The position numbers and the translations under genes were made by a program. A model generated the notes under the pieces. That model saw nothing but the letters and a program-made list of their open reading frames with translations, did not search any database and was not told the origin of the DNA. Below, piece after piece: positions 35,243 through 48,236 of a stretch of 64,000 nt of DNA. Each line of letters begins with the position of its first letter. The first letter of the stretch is position 1. The DNA comes from Rubrivivax sp. (lineage in GTDB: Bacteria > Pseudomonadota > Gammaproteobacteria > Burkholderiales > Burkholderiaceae_C): assembly GCA_020852865.1 (NCBI GenBank), contig JADYZZ010000095.1:47599-111598 (forward strand), read 5' to 3'.

Positions 35243-36468
35243 GCGCCGTTGCCGCTGATCTCGAACAGGCCGAGCTGGCTCTCGCTGCGCACGTCGGCGA
35301 CGGCTTCGCGGTCCGGTGCGAGCTGGTTCTGCCGCAGCAGTTCGCCGGGCGTGAACAGATTGCGGCGCAGCATCTCGCGGCTGGCGGCATCGATGCGGCC
35401 GATGCGGGTGAGGCCGTTCTCGGCCTCGACCGCGTAGATCGAATCGCTGTCGATGTCCGGGTTGTCGAGCAGGTCGGGGCTGTGGCTGGCGACGACGATC
35501 TGCGTGCGGCGCGAGGCCTCGCGCAGCGCGGCGAGCAGCACCGATGCGGCCGCGGGGTGCAGCGCGGTCTCGGGCTCTTCGAGCCCGGTCAGCGACGGCG
35601 CGGCCGATCCTTCGGCGCCGCTGCGGTGCTGGTGGATGGCGAGCAGGATGCCGAGCGCGCGCAGCGTGTCGTCGGACATCGACGCCGCGAGGAAGTGCCA
35701 GGGGTGCGCCTGGCCCACCACCGACTGCCGGAACTCGATCGTCTCCTGCTTGCCGATGGCCTTGACCTGCACCGACTGCACACCCGGCACGACGCGGGCG
35801 AGGAAGGCATCGATGCGCTCGCGCACGCCGGCATCGAGCTTGTCCAGCACGCTCGCGGCGTTGGAGCCGTCAGGGCGGAGCAAGTCGCCGGGATCGGGGC
35901 GCTGCATCTCGCCGATGCACTCGGGGTTCAGGTTGTAGACCTCGATCGCGCTCAGCGCGTCGTACACCGGCCTGAAGGCCGGCGAACCGGCCGCCGCCAC
36001 CAGCGCGAGCCGGTCGGGCAGGACCACGGGCAGGCCGCCGTGCGACGCGTGCACGGCCACGCCGGAGCGGACGTGGTAGCTCGCCTCGGGTGCGCCGGGT
36101 TCGCCGGGCAATAGGCGGCACTCCTCGTTCTGCACCCCGTAGCCGCCGTTGGGCTTGGCGCCGACGCGAAAGCTGTAATGGCCTGCGCCGCCATCGGCGA
36201 GCGCGAAGTCCAGGCGCAACGCGAAGTGGTTGGGGTGACCGCCCGAGCGGCGGCGCACTTCCTTGATCGTGCCGCGGTCGCGCAGTGCATGGTCCAGCGA
36301 GGTGCGCAGCGAGTCGGAGACGAAGCGCATGCCATCGAGGAAGTTGCTCTTGCCGGCACCGTTGGCGCCGACGAGGAAGGTCAGCGGCGCCAGCGTCACG
36401 TCGCACGCGGCGATGCTCTTGTAGTTGCGCAGCACGACGCGGCGGATCACGACGGGGTGTTCGCTCAT
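35239..36468 (-). CDS. RecF/OLD-like AAA ATPase
   Basis: The 409-residue ATPase has Walker A LVGANGAGKSNFLDGM (34-41) and ABC-type late motifs: LTGLEEPETALHP, with Walker B merged into the E-E-P-E signature, and the switch His in VVASHSPDLLDN. The middle part is a dimerisation insert. Such AAA_21 ATPases pair with a DUF4276 gene directly downstream, with overlapping start and stop, as here. The pair is associated with defence islands. It begins one base after the helicase stop, so it is co-translated with it. Confidence 0.85.
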   Translation of the reverse strand: MSEHPVVIRRVVLRNYKSIAACDVTLAPLTFLVGANGAGKSNFLDGMRFVSDSLRTSLDHALRDRGTIKEVRRRSGGHPNHFALRLDFALADGGAGHYSFRVGAKPNGGYGVQNEECRLLPGEPGAPEASYHVRSGVAVHASHGGLPVVLPDRLALVAAAGSPAFRPVYDALSAIEVYNLNPECIGEMQRPDPGDLLRPDGSNAASVLDKLDAGVRERIDAFLARVVPGVQSVQVKAIGKQETIEFRQSVVGQAHPWHFLAASMSDDTLRALGILLAIHQHRSGAEGSAAPSLTGLEEPETALHPAAASVLLAALREASRRTQIVVASHSPDLLDNPDIDSDSIYAVEAENGLTRIGRIDAASREMLRRNLFTPGELLRQNQLAPDREAVADVRSESQLGLFEISGNGA

Positions 36469-36469
36469 G

Positions 36470-40039
<3,570 letters not shown>

Positions 40040-40601
40040 GGGGCGGCTCTCGAGGGAGGTGGGACGACAGCGGCTGCGGGGGCAAGCAGGGCGCGGGCGG
40101 CGTGCGCGAGAACGTCACGGAACCGCATCCCGATCGGCACACAGCCGCGCCGCGCAAGCATAGCCGCAGGGCTCCATCGCCAGACGGCAGCGAGCCACTC
40201 ACAGCCGCCGTTCGGCAAGCCGGACTGTTGCATGCGCGCAGCGTGATGCAGGTCGACCGATCGATGGCCCGCTGCGCCCCTCTGCTCGCGCTTCGGGTTC
40301 ACCTGCATTTCTCACGTTCGCAGCTCGAAGCTAAGTGGGGCCGGCTCGAGTTTGAACTGCAACACCGCGTCCCCACATGAGGTGCTGCAATGGATCAGAC
40401 AAGGAAGCCCCTGTCGAGCCGCAGCGCACGACAGGGGCTTCGCCCTTGTGCCGTGCCATGACGGGCCATGACGGGCCGCGCCGATCTCCGCCTCGGCCCG
40501 ATCGGGTCGGGCCGGTGCGACGCACTTCGTAGAATCGCACCGCCTTCCCGCGCGCGGCACGCGCCCGGGCCGCTCCACACCACAGCCCCTGGATCCACAC
40601 C
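40040..40601. other. Long intergenic region at the right boundary of the island
   Basis: I see no gene in these 562 bases. The left part must hold the promoter of the island helicase (minus strand), and the right part that of the 40602 gene. No copy of the tRNA-Met 3' end (the expected attachment-site repeat) was found by eye. The one clear element is the hairpin at 40405-40440. Confidence 0.6.
40405..40440. terminator. Strong 12-bp hairpin in the island boundary region
   Basis: AAGCCCCTGTCG (40405-40416) and CGACAGGGGCTT (40429-40440) form a perfect 12-bp stem with a 12-base loop. There is no proper T-run on either strand (the minus side continues CCTTGTCTG). It may be the old terminator of a gene lost when the island arrived, or a boundary between island and core. 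Confidence 0.5.
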
Positions 40602-41000
40602 ATGCCCCGCTGTGTCCGATCGCGACGCGACGCGCTGCTCGCCTTCTTTGCTGCCGCCTTGCCCTGGCCCGCGCCGGCGCAGGCGCAGCGCAATTTCCCT
40701 GCCACCGCACTGCGCGGCGAACTCGTCTTCACGAATCCGCCCGAGGTGCTGCTCGAGGGCCGGCCGGCGCGGCTGGCGCCGGGCGCACGCATCCGCGGCG
40801 AGAACAACCTGCTGCTGGTGCAGTCGGCGCTGGCCGGCCAGCGCCGCGTCGTGCACTACACGCTCGACCTCAGCGGCGCGCTGCTCGACGTGTGGGTGCT
40901 CACCGCCGCCGAGCGTGCCAACCGGCCCTGGCCGAGCACGCCGGCACAGGCCGCGGCCTGGAGCTTCGACGCGGTCGCGCAGACCTGGAGCCGGCCATGA
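40602..41000 (+). CDS. Hypothetical exported protein upstream of miaB
   Basis: The 132-residue protein has a signal peptide ([22 protein letters not shown]). The mature domain of about 100 residues includes [38 protein letters not shown] and [19 protein letters not shown] do not know a family name, but a protein like this often precedes miaB in Burkholderiales. Its stop overlaps the miaB start by four bases, so both are read from one message. Confidence 0.75.
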   Translation: MPRCVRSRRDALLAFFAAALPWPAPAQAQRNFPATALRGELVFTNPPEVLLEGRPARLAPGARIRGENNLLLVQSALAGQRRVVHYTLDLSGALLDVWVLTAAERANRPWPSTPAQAAAWSFDAVAQTWSRP

Positions 41001-42427
41001 GCGGCGCCGCTGCCCCCGAGACACGCGAGGCGGCCGACGCACCCGACGCGCCGGTGCGCGCGGGCACGAAGAAGGTCTACATCCGTACCTTCGGCTGCCA
41101 GATGAACGAGTACGACTCGGACAAGATGTCGGACTTGCTGCACGCCGCCGAGGGCTACGAGCGCACCGACGATCCTCGCGCGGCCGATCTCATCCTCTTC
41201 AACACCTGCTCGGTGCGCGAGAAGGCGCAGGAGAAGGTGTTCAGCGACCTCGGCCGCGTCAAGCACCTGAAGGCGCGCGGCGCGCTGATCGGCGTGGGCG
41301 GCTGCGTGGCCAGCCAGGAGGGCGCGGCCATCGTCGAGCGCGCGCCCTACGTCGACCTCGTGTTCGGCCCGCAGACCCTGCACCGGCTGCCGCAGATGAT
41401 CGCGGCACGCCGCAGCCAGCGGCGTGCGCAGGTCGACGTGAGCTTTCCCGAGATCGAGAAGTTCGACCACCTGCCGCCGGCGCGCACCGAGGGCGCGAGC
41501 GCCTTCGTCTCGGTGATGGAGGGCTGCTCGAAGTACTGTTCGTACTGCGTCGTGCCGTACACGCGCGGCGACGAGGTGAGCCGCCCGTTCGACGACCTGC
41601 TCGTCGAGATCGCCGGCCTGGCCGGGCAAGGCGTCAAGGAGGTGACCCTGCTCGGCCAGAACGTCAACGCCTACCGCGGCCGCATGGGCGGCACGGACGA
41701 GGTCGCCGACCTCGCGCTGCTGATCGAATACATGCACGAGATCCCCGGGATCGAACGCATCCGCTTCACCACCAGCCACCCGAACGAATTCACGCCGCGC
41801 CTGGTGCGCGCCTACGCCGACTGCCCCAAGCTCGTGAGCCACCTGCACCTGCCGGTGCAGCACGGCTGCGACCGCATCCTGATGGCGATGAAGCGCGGCT
41901 ACACGGCGCTGCAGTACAAGAGCCTGGTGCGGCGGCTGCGCGCAGCGCGCCCGGCGCTGGCGTTGAGCTCGGACTTCATCGTCGGCTTCCCCGGCGAGAC
42001 CGAGGCCGACCACGCCGCGACGATGAAGCTCGTCGAGGAGCTCGACTACGACGCGAGCTTCAGTTTCGTGTACAGCCCGCGCCCGGGCACGCCGGCCGCG
42101 GCACTGGCCGATGACACGCCGCAGGCGACCAAGCTCGCACGGCTGCGGCAGCTGCAGGCGGCGCTCGAGGCCAACGTGCGCCGCCTCTCGGCGGCCCGCG
42201 TCGGCAGCGTGCAGCGCGTCCTGGTCGAGGGCCCGTCGCGCAAGGATCCGGCCGAACTGATGGGTCGCACCGAGTGCAACCGCATCGTCAACTTCGCCGC
42301 CGGGCCGCAGGCCGCCGGGCTCACGGGCCGCATGATCGAGCTGCGCATCACGGCGGCGCTGCCGCATTCGCTGCGCGGCGAGCTCGTTGCCGCGACCGCC
42401 GGCGCGGCTACTTGCGCCAGCGGCTGA
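40997..42427 (+). CDS. miaB: tRNA-2-methylthio-N6-isopentenyladenosine synthase MiaB
   Basis: The 476-residue radical SAM methylthiotransferase modifies A37 of UNN-reading tRNAs. The N-terminal cluster domain begins with [17 protein letters not shown] (first Cys) and continues with [13 protein letters not shown] and [11 protein letters not shown]. The radical SAM motif C-x3-C-x2-C is [17 protein letters not shown], and a TRAM domain closes the protein ([20 protein letters not shown]). The ATG at 40997 overlaps the previous stop. An N-terminal acidic tail of about 25 residues is not conserved. Its 3' end overlaps the 42408 gene by 20 bases, tail to tail. Confidence 0.96.
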   Translation: MSGAAAPETREAADAPDAPVRAGTKKVYIRTFGCQMNEYDSDKMSDLLHAAEGYERTDDPRAADLILFNTCSVREKAQEKVFSDLGRVKHLKARGALIGVGGCVASQEGAAIVERAPYVDLVFGPQTLHRLPQMIAARRSQRRAQVDVSFPEIEKFDHLPPARTEGASAFVSVMEGCSKYCSYCVVPYTRGDEVSRPFDDLLVEIAGLAGQGVKEVTLLGQNVNAYRGRMGGTDEVADLALLIEYMHEIPGIERIRFTTSHPNEFTPRLVRAYADCPKLVSHLHLPVQHGCDRILMAMKRGYTALQYKSLVRRLRAARPALALSSDFIVGFPGETEADHAATMKLVEELDYDASFSFVYSPRPGTPAAALADDTPQATKLARLRQLQAALEANVRRLSAARVGSVQRVLVEGPSRKDPAELMGRTECNRIVNFAAGPQAAGLTGRMIELRITAALPHSLRGELVAATAGAATCASG

Positions 42428-42689
42428 AGCCGCGCCACCACAGCGCCAGCGCGCAGGCCAGCACCATTGCACCGTAGGTGGCCATGCGCCCGTCGTGGCC
42501 CGTGACGACGAGCCCGCCGAGCGCAGCCGCGGCCGAGCCGGCGGCCGCCGGCAGCGCGAGCGCGCGCCAGCGCACGCCGGCCAGCTCGCGCCGCCACAGC
42601 AGCTTGGCCAGCGCCGCGGCCAGCGCGCCGAGCGCGAGCGCGGGCAGCAGGAGGTTGACGATGTGGTTCAGGGCGTCGAGCGGGCCCAT
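42408..42689 (-). CDS. Hypothetical small inner membrane protein
   Basis: The 93-residue protein has three hydrophobic segments: [40 protein letters not shown] and [20 protein letters not shown], with basic loops between. It starts MGPLDALNH and overlaps the convergent miaB 3' end. I do not recognise a family. It is divergent from hemA, with the starts 87 bases apart. Position and hydrophobicity support it as a real gene, but confidence is moderate. Confidence 0.6.
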   Translation of the reverse strand: MGPLDALNHIVNLLLPALALGALAAALAKLLWRRELAGVRWRALALPAAAGSAAAALGGLVVTGHDGRMATYGAMVLACALALWWRGFSRWRK

Positions 42690-42776
42690 GGTCTGGCTCG
42701 AATCGGGGGTTGGCCCGGCGGCATGGCGTGGCAGCGTGTTGACGCAGGACAATTTGCGGCGCGGCCGAAATCTACA

Positions 42777-44078
42777 ATGTCCGAAGTGAGCGTCTTCGCC
42801 CTCGGCCTGAACCACAACACCGCGCCGCTCGACCTGCGCGGGCGTTTTGCGTTCGCGCCCGAGCAGCTCGGCGGCGCGCTGCGCGGGCTGTCGCTGCGCA
42901 CGCCGCGGCTCGCGGCCGAGGCCGCGCTGGTGTCCACCTGCAACCGCACCGAGCTGTACGTGGCTGCCGGCGCGCCGGCGCAGGATCTGGCGCGCCCGAC
43001 GCTCGACTGGCTGGCCGAGCAGGGCGGCGTCCCGGCGAGCCGGCTCGAGGCGCACAGCTACCAGATGCACGACCGCGAAGCGGCGCGCCACGCCTTCCGC
43101 GTCGCCTCGGGGCTCGATTCCATGGTGCTGGGCGAGCCGCAGATCCTCGGTCAGATGAAGCAGGCCGTGCGCATGGCCGACGAGGCGGGCACCCTCGGCA
43201 CGACGCTGCACCAGCTGTTCCAGCGCAGCTTCTCGGTCGCCAAGGAGGTGCGCACGTCGACCGAGATCGGCGCGCACTCGATCAGCATGGCCGCCGCGGC
43301 CGTGCGGCTGGCCGCGCAGCTGTTCGAGGATCTCGGCCGCATCCACCTGCTGCTGGTCGGCGCCGGCGAAATGATCGAGCTCGTGGCCACCCATTTCGCG
43401 GCGCGCTCGCCGGCGGGCATGGCCGTTGCCAACCGTACGCTCGAACGCGGCGAGAAGCTCGCGGCGCGCTTCGGCGCGCAGGCCATGCGCCTGGCCGACC
43501 TGCCGACGAGGCTGCACGAGTTCGATGCCATCGTCTCGTGCACCGCGAGCACGCTGCCGATCATCGGCCTGGGCGCCGTCGAGCGCGCGCTCAAGCAGCG
43601 GCGCCGCCGCCCGATGTTCCTGGTCGACCTGGCCGTGCCGCGCGACATCGAACCCGAAGTCGCGCGCCTGGACGACGCCTACCTCTACACCGTCGACGAC
43701 CTGTCGTCCCTCGTGCAGAGCGCGGGCGAGAAGCGCCAGGCGGCGGTGCAGCAGGCCGAGGCCATCATCGACGCCGGTGTGCAGAGCTTCGCGCATTGGC
43801 TCGACCAGCGCGCCGCCGTGCCGCTGATCCAGGCGCTGCAGCGGCAGACGCAGGACTGGCGCGGCGTCGAGCTGGCGCGCGCGCGCCGCATGCTGGCGCG
43901 CGGCGAGGCGCCCGAAGCCGTGCTCGACGCGCTCGCGCGCGGCCTGGCCAACAAGATGCTGCACGGCACGCTGGCCGAACTGCACACCGCCGAGGGCGAC
44001 GAGCGCAAGCGGCTGGCCGAGACCGTCTCGCGCCTGTTCCTGCGCGCCAGCAGCCGCAGCCCCGACGAGGGTCGTTAG
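42777..44078 (+). CDS. hemA: Glutamyl-tRNA reductase
   Basis: The 433-residue protein makes glutamate-1-semialdehyde from Glu-tRNA(Glu), the first step of tetrapyrrole synthesis. [17 protein letters not shown] and [13 protein letters not shown] carry the catalytic Cys region. [35 protein letters not shown], the NADPH loop [11 protein letters not shown] and [13 protein letters not shown] are all family motifs. The start is uncertain: ATG 42777 lies inside a -10-like TACAAT (42773-42778), and GTG 42786 is an alternative. The order hemA-prfA-prmC is typical of Burkholderiales. Confidence 0.95.
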   Translation: MSEVSVFALGLNHNTAPLDLRGRFAFAPEQLGGALRGLSLRTPRLAAEAALVSTCNRTELYVAAGAPAQDLARPTLDWLAEQGGVPASRLEAHSYQMHDREAARHAFRVASGLDSMVLGEPQILGQMKQAVRMADEAGTLGTTLHQLFQRSFSVAKEVRTSTEIGAHSISMAAAAVRLAAQLFEDLGRIHLLLVGAGEMIELVATHFAARSPAGMAVANRTLERGEKLAARFGAQAMRLADLPTRLHEFDAIVSCTASTLPIIGLGAVERALKQRRRRPMFLVDLAVPRDIEPEVARLDDAYLYTVDDLSSLVQSAGEKRQAAVQQAEAIIDAGVQSFAHWLDQRAAVPLIQALQRQTQDWRGVELARARRMLARGEAPEAVLDALARGLANKMLHGTLAELHTAEGDERKRLAETVSRLFLRASSRSPDEGR

Positions 44079-44147
44079 CCGGCGCGACACGCCTCGTGCG
44101 CGACCGACGTCGTGCGCGCGGCGCCGGTGCCTCGCCCGCCACAGTCC

Positions 44148-45251
44148 ATGAGCCCCAAGATCCGCGAGCAGTTCGAACGCCTTGCGCTGCGCCTGGTCGA
44201 GCTGGACCGGACGCTCGCCGATCCGCAGGTGACGACCGACCTCGGCCGCTGGCGCGCACTGGCGCGCGAGCACGCCGAGGTGCAGCGCGCGGTCGACTGC
44301 TGGCGCGCGTACCGGCGGCGCGAGCATGACCTCGAGGCGGCCCGCGAGTTGCACGCGGGCGAATCCGATCCGGCGATGGCAGCGCTGGCCGCCGAGGAGA
44401 TCGCCGCCGCCCAGGCCGACCTGGAGCGCCTGGACGCCGAGCTGCACGAGGCGCTGCTGCCCACCGACCCGGACGACGCGCGCAACGCCTTCGTCGAGAT
44501 CCGCGCCGGTACGGGCGGCGACGAATCGGCACTGTTCGCCGGCGACCTCGCACGCATGTACCTGCGCTACGCCGAGCGCCGCGGCTGGCGCACCGAGGTC
44601 ATGAGCGAGAGCGCAGCCGAGCTCGGCGGCTTCAAGGAACTCGTGCTGCGCGTCGAGGGCGAGAACGTCTACGGCCGACTGCGCTTCGAGAGCGGCGGCC
44701 ATCGCGTGCAGCGCGTGCCGGCCACCGAGAGCCAGGGCCGCATCCATACCAGCGCCTGTACGGTGGCCGTCCTGCCCGAGCCCGACGCGGCCGACGAGAT
44801 CACCCTCGATCCCTCCGCGCTGCGCATCGACACCTTCCGCGCCAGCGGCGCCGGCGGCCAGCACATCAACAAGACCGACAGCGCGATCCGCATCACGCAC
44901 CTGCCCACCGGCCTCGTGGCCGAGTGCCAGGACGATCGCAGCCAGCACCGCAACCGCGCCAAGGCGCTGGCGGTGCTGCAGGCCAGGCTGCGCGACAAGG
45001 AGCGCAGCGAGCGTCAGGCCCGGGAGGCCGCCACACGCAAGAGCCTCATCGGCAGCGGCGATCGCAGCGACCGCATCCGCACCTACAACTTCCCGCAGGG
45101 CCGGCTCACCGACCACCGCATCAACCTCACGCTGTACAGGCTGGGGGCGATCCTGGAAGGCGATCTGGACGACGTCGTCGCGGCACTGCAGGCCGCGCGC
45201 GTCGCCGAGCAGCTCGCGCAGCTCGAGGCGGGCGGGCGCGAGGCGGCGTGA
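44148..45251 (+). CDS. prfA: Peptide chain release factor 1
   Basis: The 367-residue protein reads UAA and UAG stop codons. The codon-reading PAT tripeptide is in [14 protein letters not shown], and the catalytic G-G-Q in [20 protein letters not shown]. The ends [18 protein letters not shown] and the acidic C-terminal helix are conserved. It follows hemA by 69 bases and precedes prmC, whose product methylates the Gln of the GGQ motif. Confidence 0.97.
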   Translation: MSPKIREQFERLALRLVELDRTLADPQVTTDLGRWRALAREHAEVQRAVDCWRAYRRREHDLEAARELHAGESDPAMAALAAEEIAAAQADLERLDAELHEALLPTDPDDARNAFVEIRAGTGGDESALFAGDLARMYLRYAERRGWRTEVMSESAAELGGFKELVLRVEGENVYGRLRFESGGHRVQRVPATESQGRIHTSACTVAVLPEPDAADEITLDPSALRIDTFRASGAGGQHINKTDSAIRITHLPTGLVAECQDDRSQHRNRAKALAVLQARLRDKERSERQAREAATRKSLIGSGDRSDRIRTYNFPQGRLTDHRINLTLYRLGAILEGDLDDVVAALQAARVAEQLAQLEAGGREAA

Positions 45252-45315
45252 GCGCGCAGGCCTTGCCGAGCCGCTTGCGCCAGGCGCGGCCGACCGCAGG
45301 CCCCGGGGCGCAGCC

Positions 45316-46164
45316 ATGAGCACCACGCTCGCCGCGCTGCTGGCGCGCGCGCAGGCGGCCGGCGTCGCGCGCCTGGACGCGCAGCTCCTCGCCGCACATT
45401 GCCTCGGGCGCGCGCGCGAATGGGTGATCGCGCACGACGATGTCGTGCCGCAGGCGCGGCATGCCGACGCGCTGGAGGCCCTGCTGCGCCGACGCGCCGC
45501 CGGCGAGCCTCTTGCCTATCTCGTCGGCGAACGCGAATTCCACGGCCTCGTGCTCGCCGTGACACGCGACGTGCTCGTGCCGCGACCCGAGACCGAACTG
45601 CTGGTCGACTGGGCGCTCGAGCGCCTGGCGGCGTGGCAGGCGTTGCCGGCGTTGCCGGCGGCGCCGACGCCTGCCGTGGTCGACCTCGGCACCGGCAGCG
45701 GCGCGATCGCACTCGCCGTCGCGCACGCCGCACCCTGGGCATGGCTGACCGCCACCGACGCCAGCGATGCAGCGCTCGCCGTCGCCCGGCACAACGCCGC
45801 GCGCCTGGGGCTGCCGCTCGAGCTGCTGGCCGGCGACTGGTGGCAGCCGCTGGCGGGGCGACGTTTCGCGCTCGCACTGGCCAATCCGCCCTACGTCGCG
45901 AGCGGGGATCCGCACTTGCGCGCGCTCGCCCATGAGCCGCAGTGCGCGCTCACCTCCGGCTGCGATGGCGTGGACGCACTGCGGCAGATCGTCGCCGAGG
46001 CACCCGCCCACCTGCTGCCGGGCGGCTGGCTGCTCGTCGAGCATGGCTTCGATCAGGGTCCGGCGGTGCGCAGGCTGCTCGGCGCCGCCGGCTTCGAAGC
46101 CATCGAGACCCGACCCGATCTGGCCCGGCTGCCGCGCTGCACGGGCGGGCGACGCCCGGGCTGA
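45316..46164 (+). CDS. prmC: Release factor glutamine methyltransferase PrmC
   Basis: The 282-residue SAM-dependent enzyme methylates GGQ of release factors 1 and 2. It has an N-terminal helical domain (LAALLARAQAAGVARLDAQL), the VLVPRPETELLVDWAL element, SAM motif I VVDLGTGSGAIALAVA, and the catalytic N-P-P-Y in LALANPPYVASGD. It lies 64 bases after prfA, its substrate gene, in the same run. Confidence 0.96.
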   Translation: MSTTLAALLARAQAAGVARLDAQLLAAHCLGRAREWVIAHDDVVPQARHADALEALLRRRAAGEPLAYLVGEREFHGLVLAVTRDVLVPRPETELLVDWALERLAAWQALPALPAAPTPAVVDLGTGSGAIALAVAHAAPWAWLTATDASDAALAVARHNAARLGLPLELLAGDWWQPLAGRRFALALANPPYVASGDPHLRALAHEPQCALTSGCDGVDALRQIVAEAPAHLLPGGWLLVEHGFDQGPAVRRLLGAAGFEAIETRPDLARLPRCTGGRRPG

Positions 46165-46299
46165 GGCAGATGCCCGGCACGGGCATCGTTCCTGCCGACG
46201 CAACGCTTGCCAACTTCTTACCGCCGCGCTCGCCGAGGGCCATGTCGGGAAGGCGGGATCGGCGCATCATCGGTGCTCACGCAACCTTCGGAGCCGAGC

Positions 46300-46905
46300 A
46301 TGAGGATCGCCCGATTCGCGTCGCCGACCGCCGCTGCAGCCGCCGCGGCCTGCCTGCTTGCGCTGCCGGCCCTGGCGCAGAACGGCCTGCTGCCCCCCGC
46401 CACCGATGCCGTCTGGCCGGCTCTGGAGTGGCGCATCACGCTGCAGACCGCGCCGCTCGGTCCGCTGCCCGCCACGGCGCTCGCTGCGCACGGCGAAGCG
46501 GCAGCGCAGCGCACCGTCCAGGGCGGCGCGCTGCTGGGCGACTACGTCTTCGCGCGCAAGCCGCTCGGCAGTCTGCGCGCCACCGGTGGCCTGGTGCTGG
46601 GCACACTCTCCGGCACGCCGACGCTGGTGCCGGCAGCCGGCTCACGGCTCGGCCTGAACCTGCTCGAGGGGCCGCTGGCCGCTGGCGGTGATACCGGCGC
46701 GCTGCCCTATCTGGGCCTGGGCTACAGCTCACCGCTGCTTTGGCGCACGCTTTCGGTCACGGCCGACCTCGGCCTCGTCGCCGGCCGACCGTCCGGCATG
46801 GCCGGCGTCGGTCGGGCGCTGTTCGGTCAGCAAGCGATGGACGTCGCGCTGCGCGAACTGCGCCTCGCACCGATGCTGCAGCTCGGCGTGCGCTACGCGT
46901 TCTGA
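46300..46905 (+). CDS. Putative outer membrane protein (beta-barrel-like)
   Basis: The 201-residue protein has a signal peptide (AAAAAACLLALPALAQ). The mature chain has alternating strands such as WPALEWRITLQTAP, GALLGDYVFARKPLG, LPYLGLGYSSPLLWR and LSVTADLGLVAG, and it ends LQLGVRYAF. The final aromatic Phe and the aromatic-alternation pattern are typical of outer membrane barrels. No specific family is recognised. The ATG at 46300 is preceded by GGAGCCGAGC. Confidence 0.72.
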   Translation: MRIARFASPTAAAAAAACLLALPALAQNGLLPPATDAVWPALEWRITLQTAPLGPLPATALAAHGEAAAQRTVQGGALLGDYVFARKPLGSLRATGGLVLGTLSGTPTLVPAAGSRLGLNLLEGPLAAGGDTGALPYLGLGYSSPLLWRTLSVTADLGLVAGRPSGMAGVGRALFGQQAMDVALRELRLAPMLQLGVRYAF

Positions 46906-47233
46906 GCATTTCAGGCCCGCCAGCGGGTCCGGTGTTCTTGAAGGAACCGCCACCTTCCGCTATGCCGTGACCGTTTGATATTCCTGTTCCTCGAGAATAT
47001 CCCCGGTCCCGCCGCCCCTCCGGGCCTGTCCGACTACCGGCCTGCGCGCCTGCCCGCCGTTGCGCCGAGGCGGTCAAGGAGCGCGGCGGCGCGGCGTCGT
47101 GCGCAGCACGCGCCGAAGGGCGCGCAGGCCGCCGCGCGGCACCCGCCTCAGGCCGAAAACCCCGCGCTCCCGGCTGCGCAGGCTTTGCCGCATACTGCGC
47201 GCCCATCGACACAGCGGCTCCAGGAACACAGCG
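46906..47233. other. Intergenic region before grxD
   Basis: No gene is seen in these 328 bases. A 7-bp palindrome, GATATTC (46977-46983) with GAATATC (46995-47001), separated by 11 bases, stands out as AT-rich in a GC-rich stretch. It could be a regulator site or a weak terminator for the 46300 gene. Confidence 0.5.
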
Positions 47234-47548
47234 ATGAGCGACGTGCAGCAACGCATCGGCGAATTGGTCAAGGGCCACCGCGTGATGCTCTTCATGAAGG
47301 GCACAGCCCAGTTCCCGATGTGCGGCTTCTCGGGCCGGGCGGTGCAGGTGCTCAAGGCCTGCGGGGTGAGCGATTTCGACACCTTCAACGTGCTCGAGGA
47401 CGAGGAGGTGCGCCAGGGCATCAAGGACTACGCCAACTGGCCGACGATTCCGCAGCTTTACGTCAACGGCGAGTTCGTCGGCGGCTCGGACATCATGATG
47501 GAGATGTACCAGTCGGGCGAGCTGCAGCAGCTGCTGGCCAGGACCTGA
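47234..47548 (+). CDS. grxD: Monothiol glutaredoxin, Grx4 family
   Basis: The 104-residue thioredoxin-fold protein has the monothiol active site C-G-F-S in FMKGTAQFPMCGFSGRAVQV. It also has glutathione-binding WPTIPQLYVNGEFVGGSDIM. Family members carry and transfer [2Fe-2S] clusters, with glutathione and BolA-type partners. The start ATG 47234 gives the standard length. Its position after prmC matches the hemA-prfA-prmC-grxD order, with one inserted gene. Confidence 0.96.
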   Translation: MSDVQQRIGELVKGHRVMLFMKGTAQFPMCGFSGRAVQVLKACGVSDFDTFNVLEDEEVRQGIKDYANWPTIPQLYVNGEFVGGSDIMMEMYQSGELQQLLART

Positions 47549-47605
47549 GAGCCTGCGAAGATATGAATCGCGCCCGCGTGGGGCCGGCGCAGCGCGCCGT
47601 GGGGT

Positions 47606-48229
47606 TCAGGCCGGCCTGATGTCCCAGGCCCGGCGCGCCGCGAACACCGCGTTCGGGTACTCGGCCCGGCCCCGGCTGCCGTTGTAGCGGCCGAGCGCCA
47701 TGATCTCGTCGCCGCGTTCCTGCTCGAGGTAGTGGCGCAGGATGACGCAGCCGAAGCGCAGATTCGTCTGCAGGTGGAACAGGCGCCGGTCGTCGCCGTC
47801 GCCGATCAGGCGCGCCCAGAACGGCATCACCTGCATGTAGCCGCGCGCGCCGGCGCGGCTGATGGCGTACTTGCGAAAGCCGCTCTCGACCTGGATGAGC
47901 CCGAGCACGAGCGCGGTGTCCAGGCGCGCCCGCCGGCTCTCGTACGCCACCGCCTCGAGGAACTCGACGCGCGTGTGGTGCTCGCTCTGGCGGCGTCGGA
48001 GCCTTTCGCTCGCCGCACCCAGCCAGCGCAGATAGGCCAGGCGCTGCTCGATGGTGTCGAAGCCGAGTCGCGGCGGCGCCTCGTCGGCGATCGACGCCGA
48101 CAGCGCCGTGCGCACGGCGTCGGCCAGCGGCTCCTCGATCTGGGCACCGGCGCGCGCCCGGCCGGGAGCGAGCGCGCCGGCGCAGGCACCGGCCGCCGCG
48201 AGCAGGGTCGCGCGGCGCGTGAGCGTCAT
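47606..48229 (-). CDS. Lytic transglycosylase (SLT domain), exported
   Basis: The 207-residue protein has a signal with twin arginine-like start MTLTRRATLLAAAGACAG. The SLT domain holds the catalytic Glu in LVLGLIQVESGFRKYAIS, then RAGARGYMQVMPFW and the ALGRYNGSRGRAEYP end. It cleaves the murein glycosidic bond to give 1,6-anhydromuropeptides, the substrates that AmpD (17717-18340) handles after recycling. Its ATG lies seven bases after the proS stop, so it is probably co-transcribed with proS. Confidence 0.9.
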   Translation of the reverse strand: MTLTRRATLLAAAGACAGALAPGRARAGAQIEEPLADAVRTALSASIADEAPPRLGFDTIEQRLAYLRWLGAASERLRRRQSEHHTRVEFLEAVAYESRRARLDTALVLGLIQVESGFRKYAISRAGARGYMQVMPFWARLIGDGDDRRLFHLQTNLRFGCVILRHYLEQERGDEIMALGRYNGSRGRAEYPNAVFAARRAWDIRPA

Positions 48230-48236
48230 GCCCCGT

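Noticed and set aside
42739..42778. TTGACG...TACAAT as a hemA sigma-70 promoter
   Set aside because: The two hexamers are 28 bases apart, too far for one promoter; they were treated as separate candidates.
44745..44760. Unusual PAT instead of PVT in release factor 1
   Set aside because: PAT in [10 protein letters not shown] is the normal form in E. coli RF1 as well, so the tripeptide is standard.
42690..45326. A long minus-strand open frame across hemA-prfA
   Set aside because: Only its last 93 codons (42408-42689) look like a protein with membrane helices; the rest is an antisense shadow of hemA and prfA, both of which have complete family motifs.
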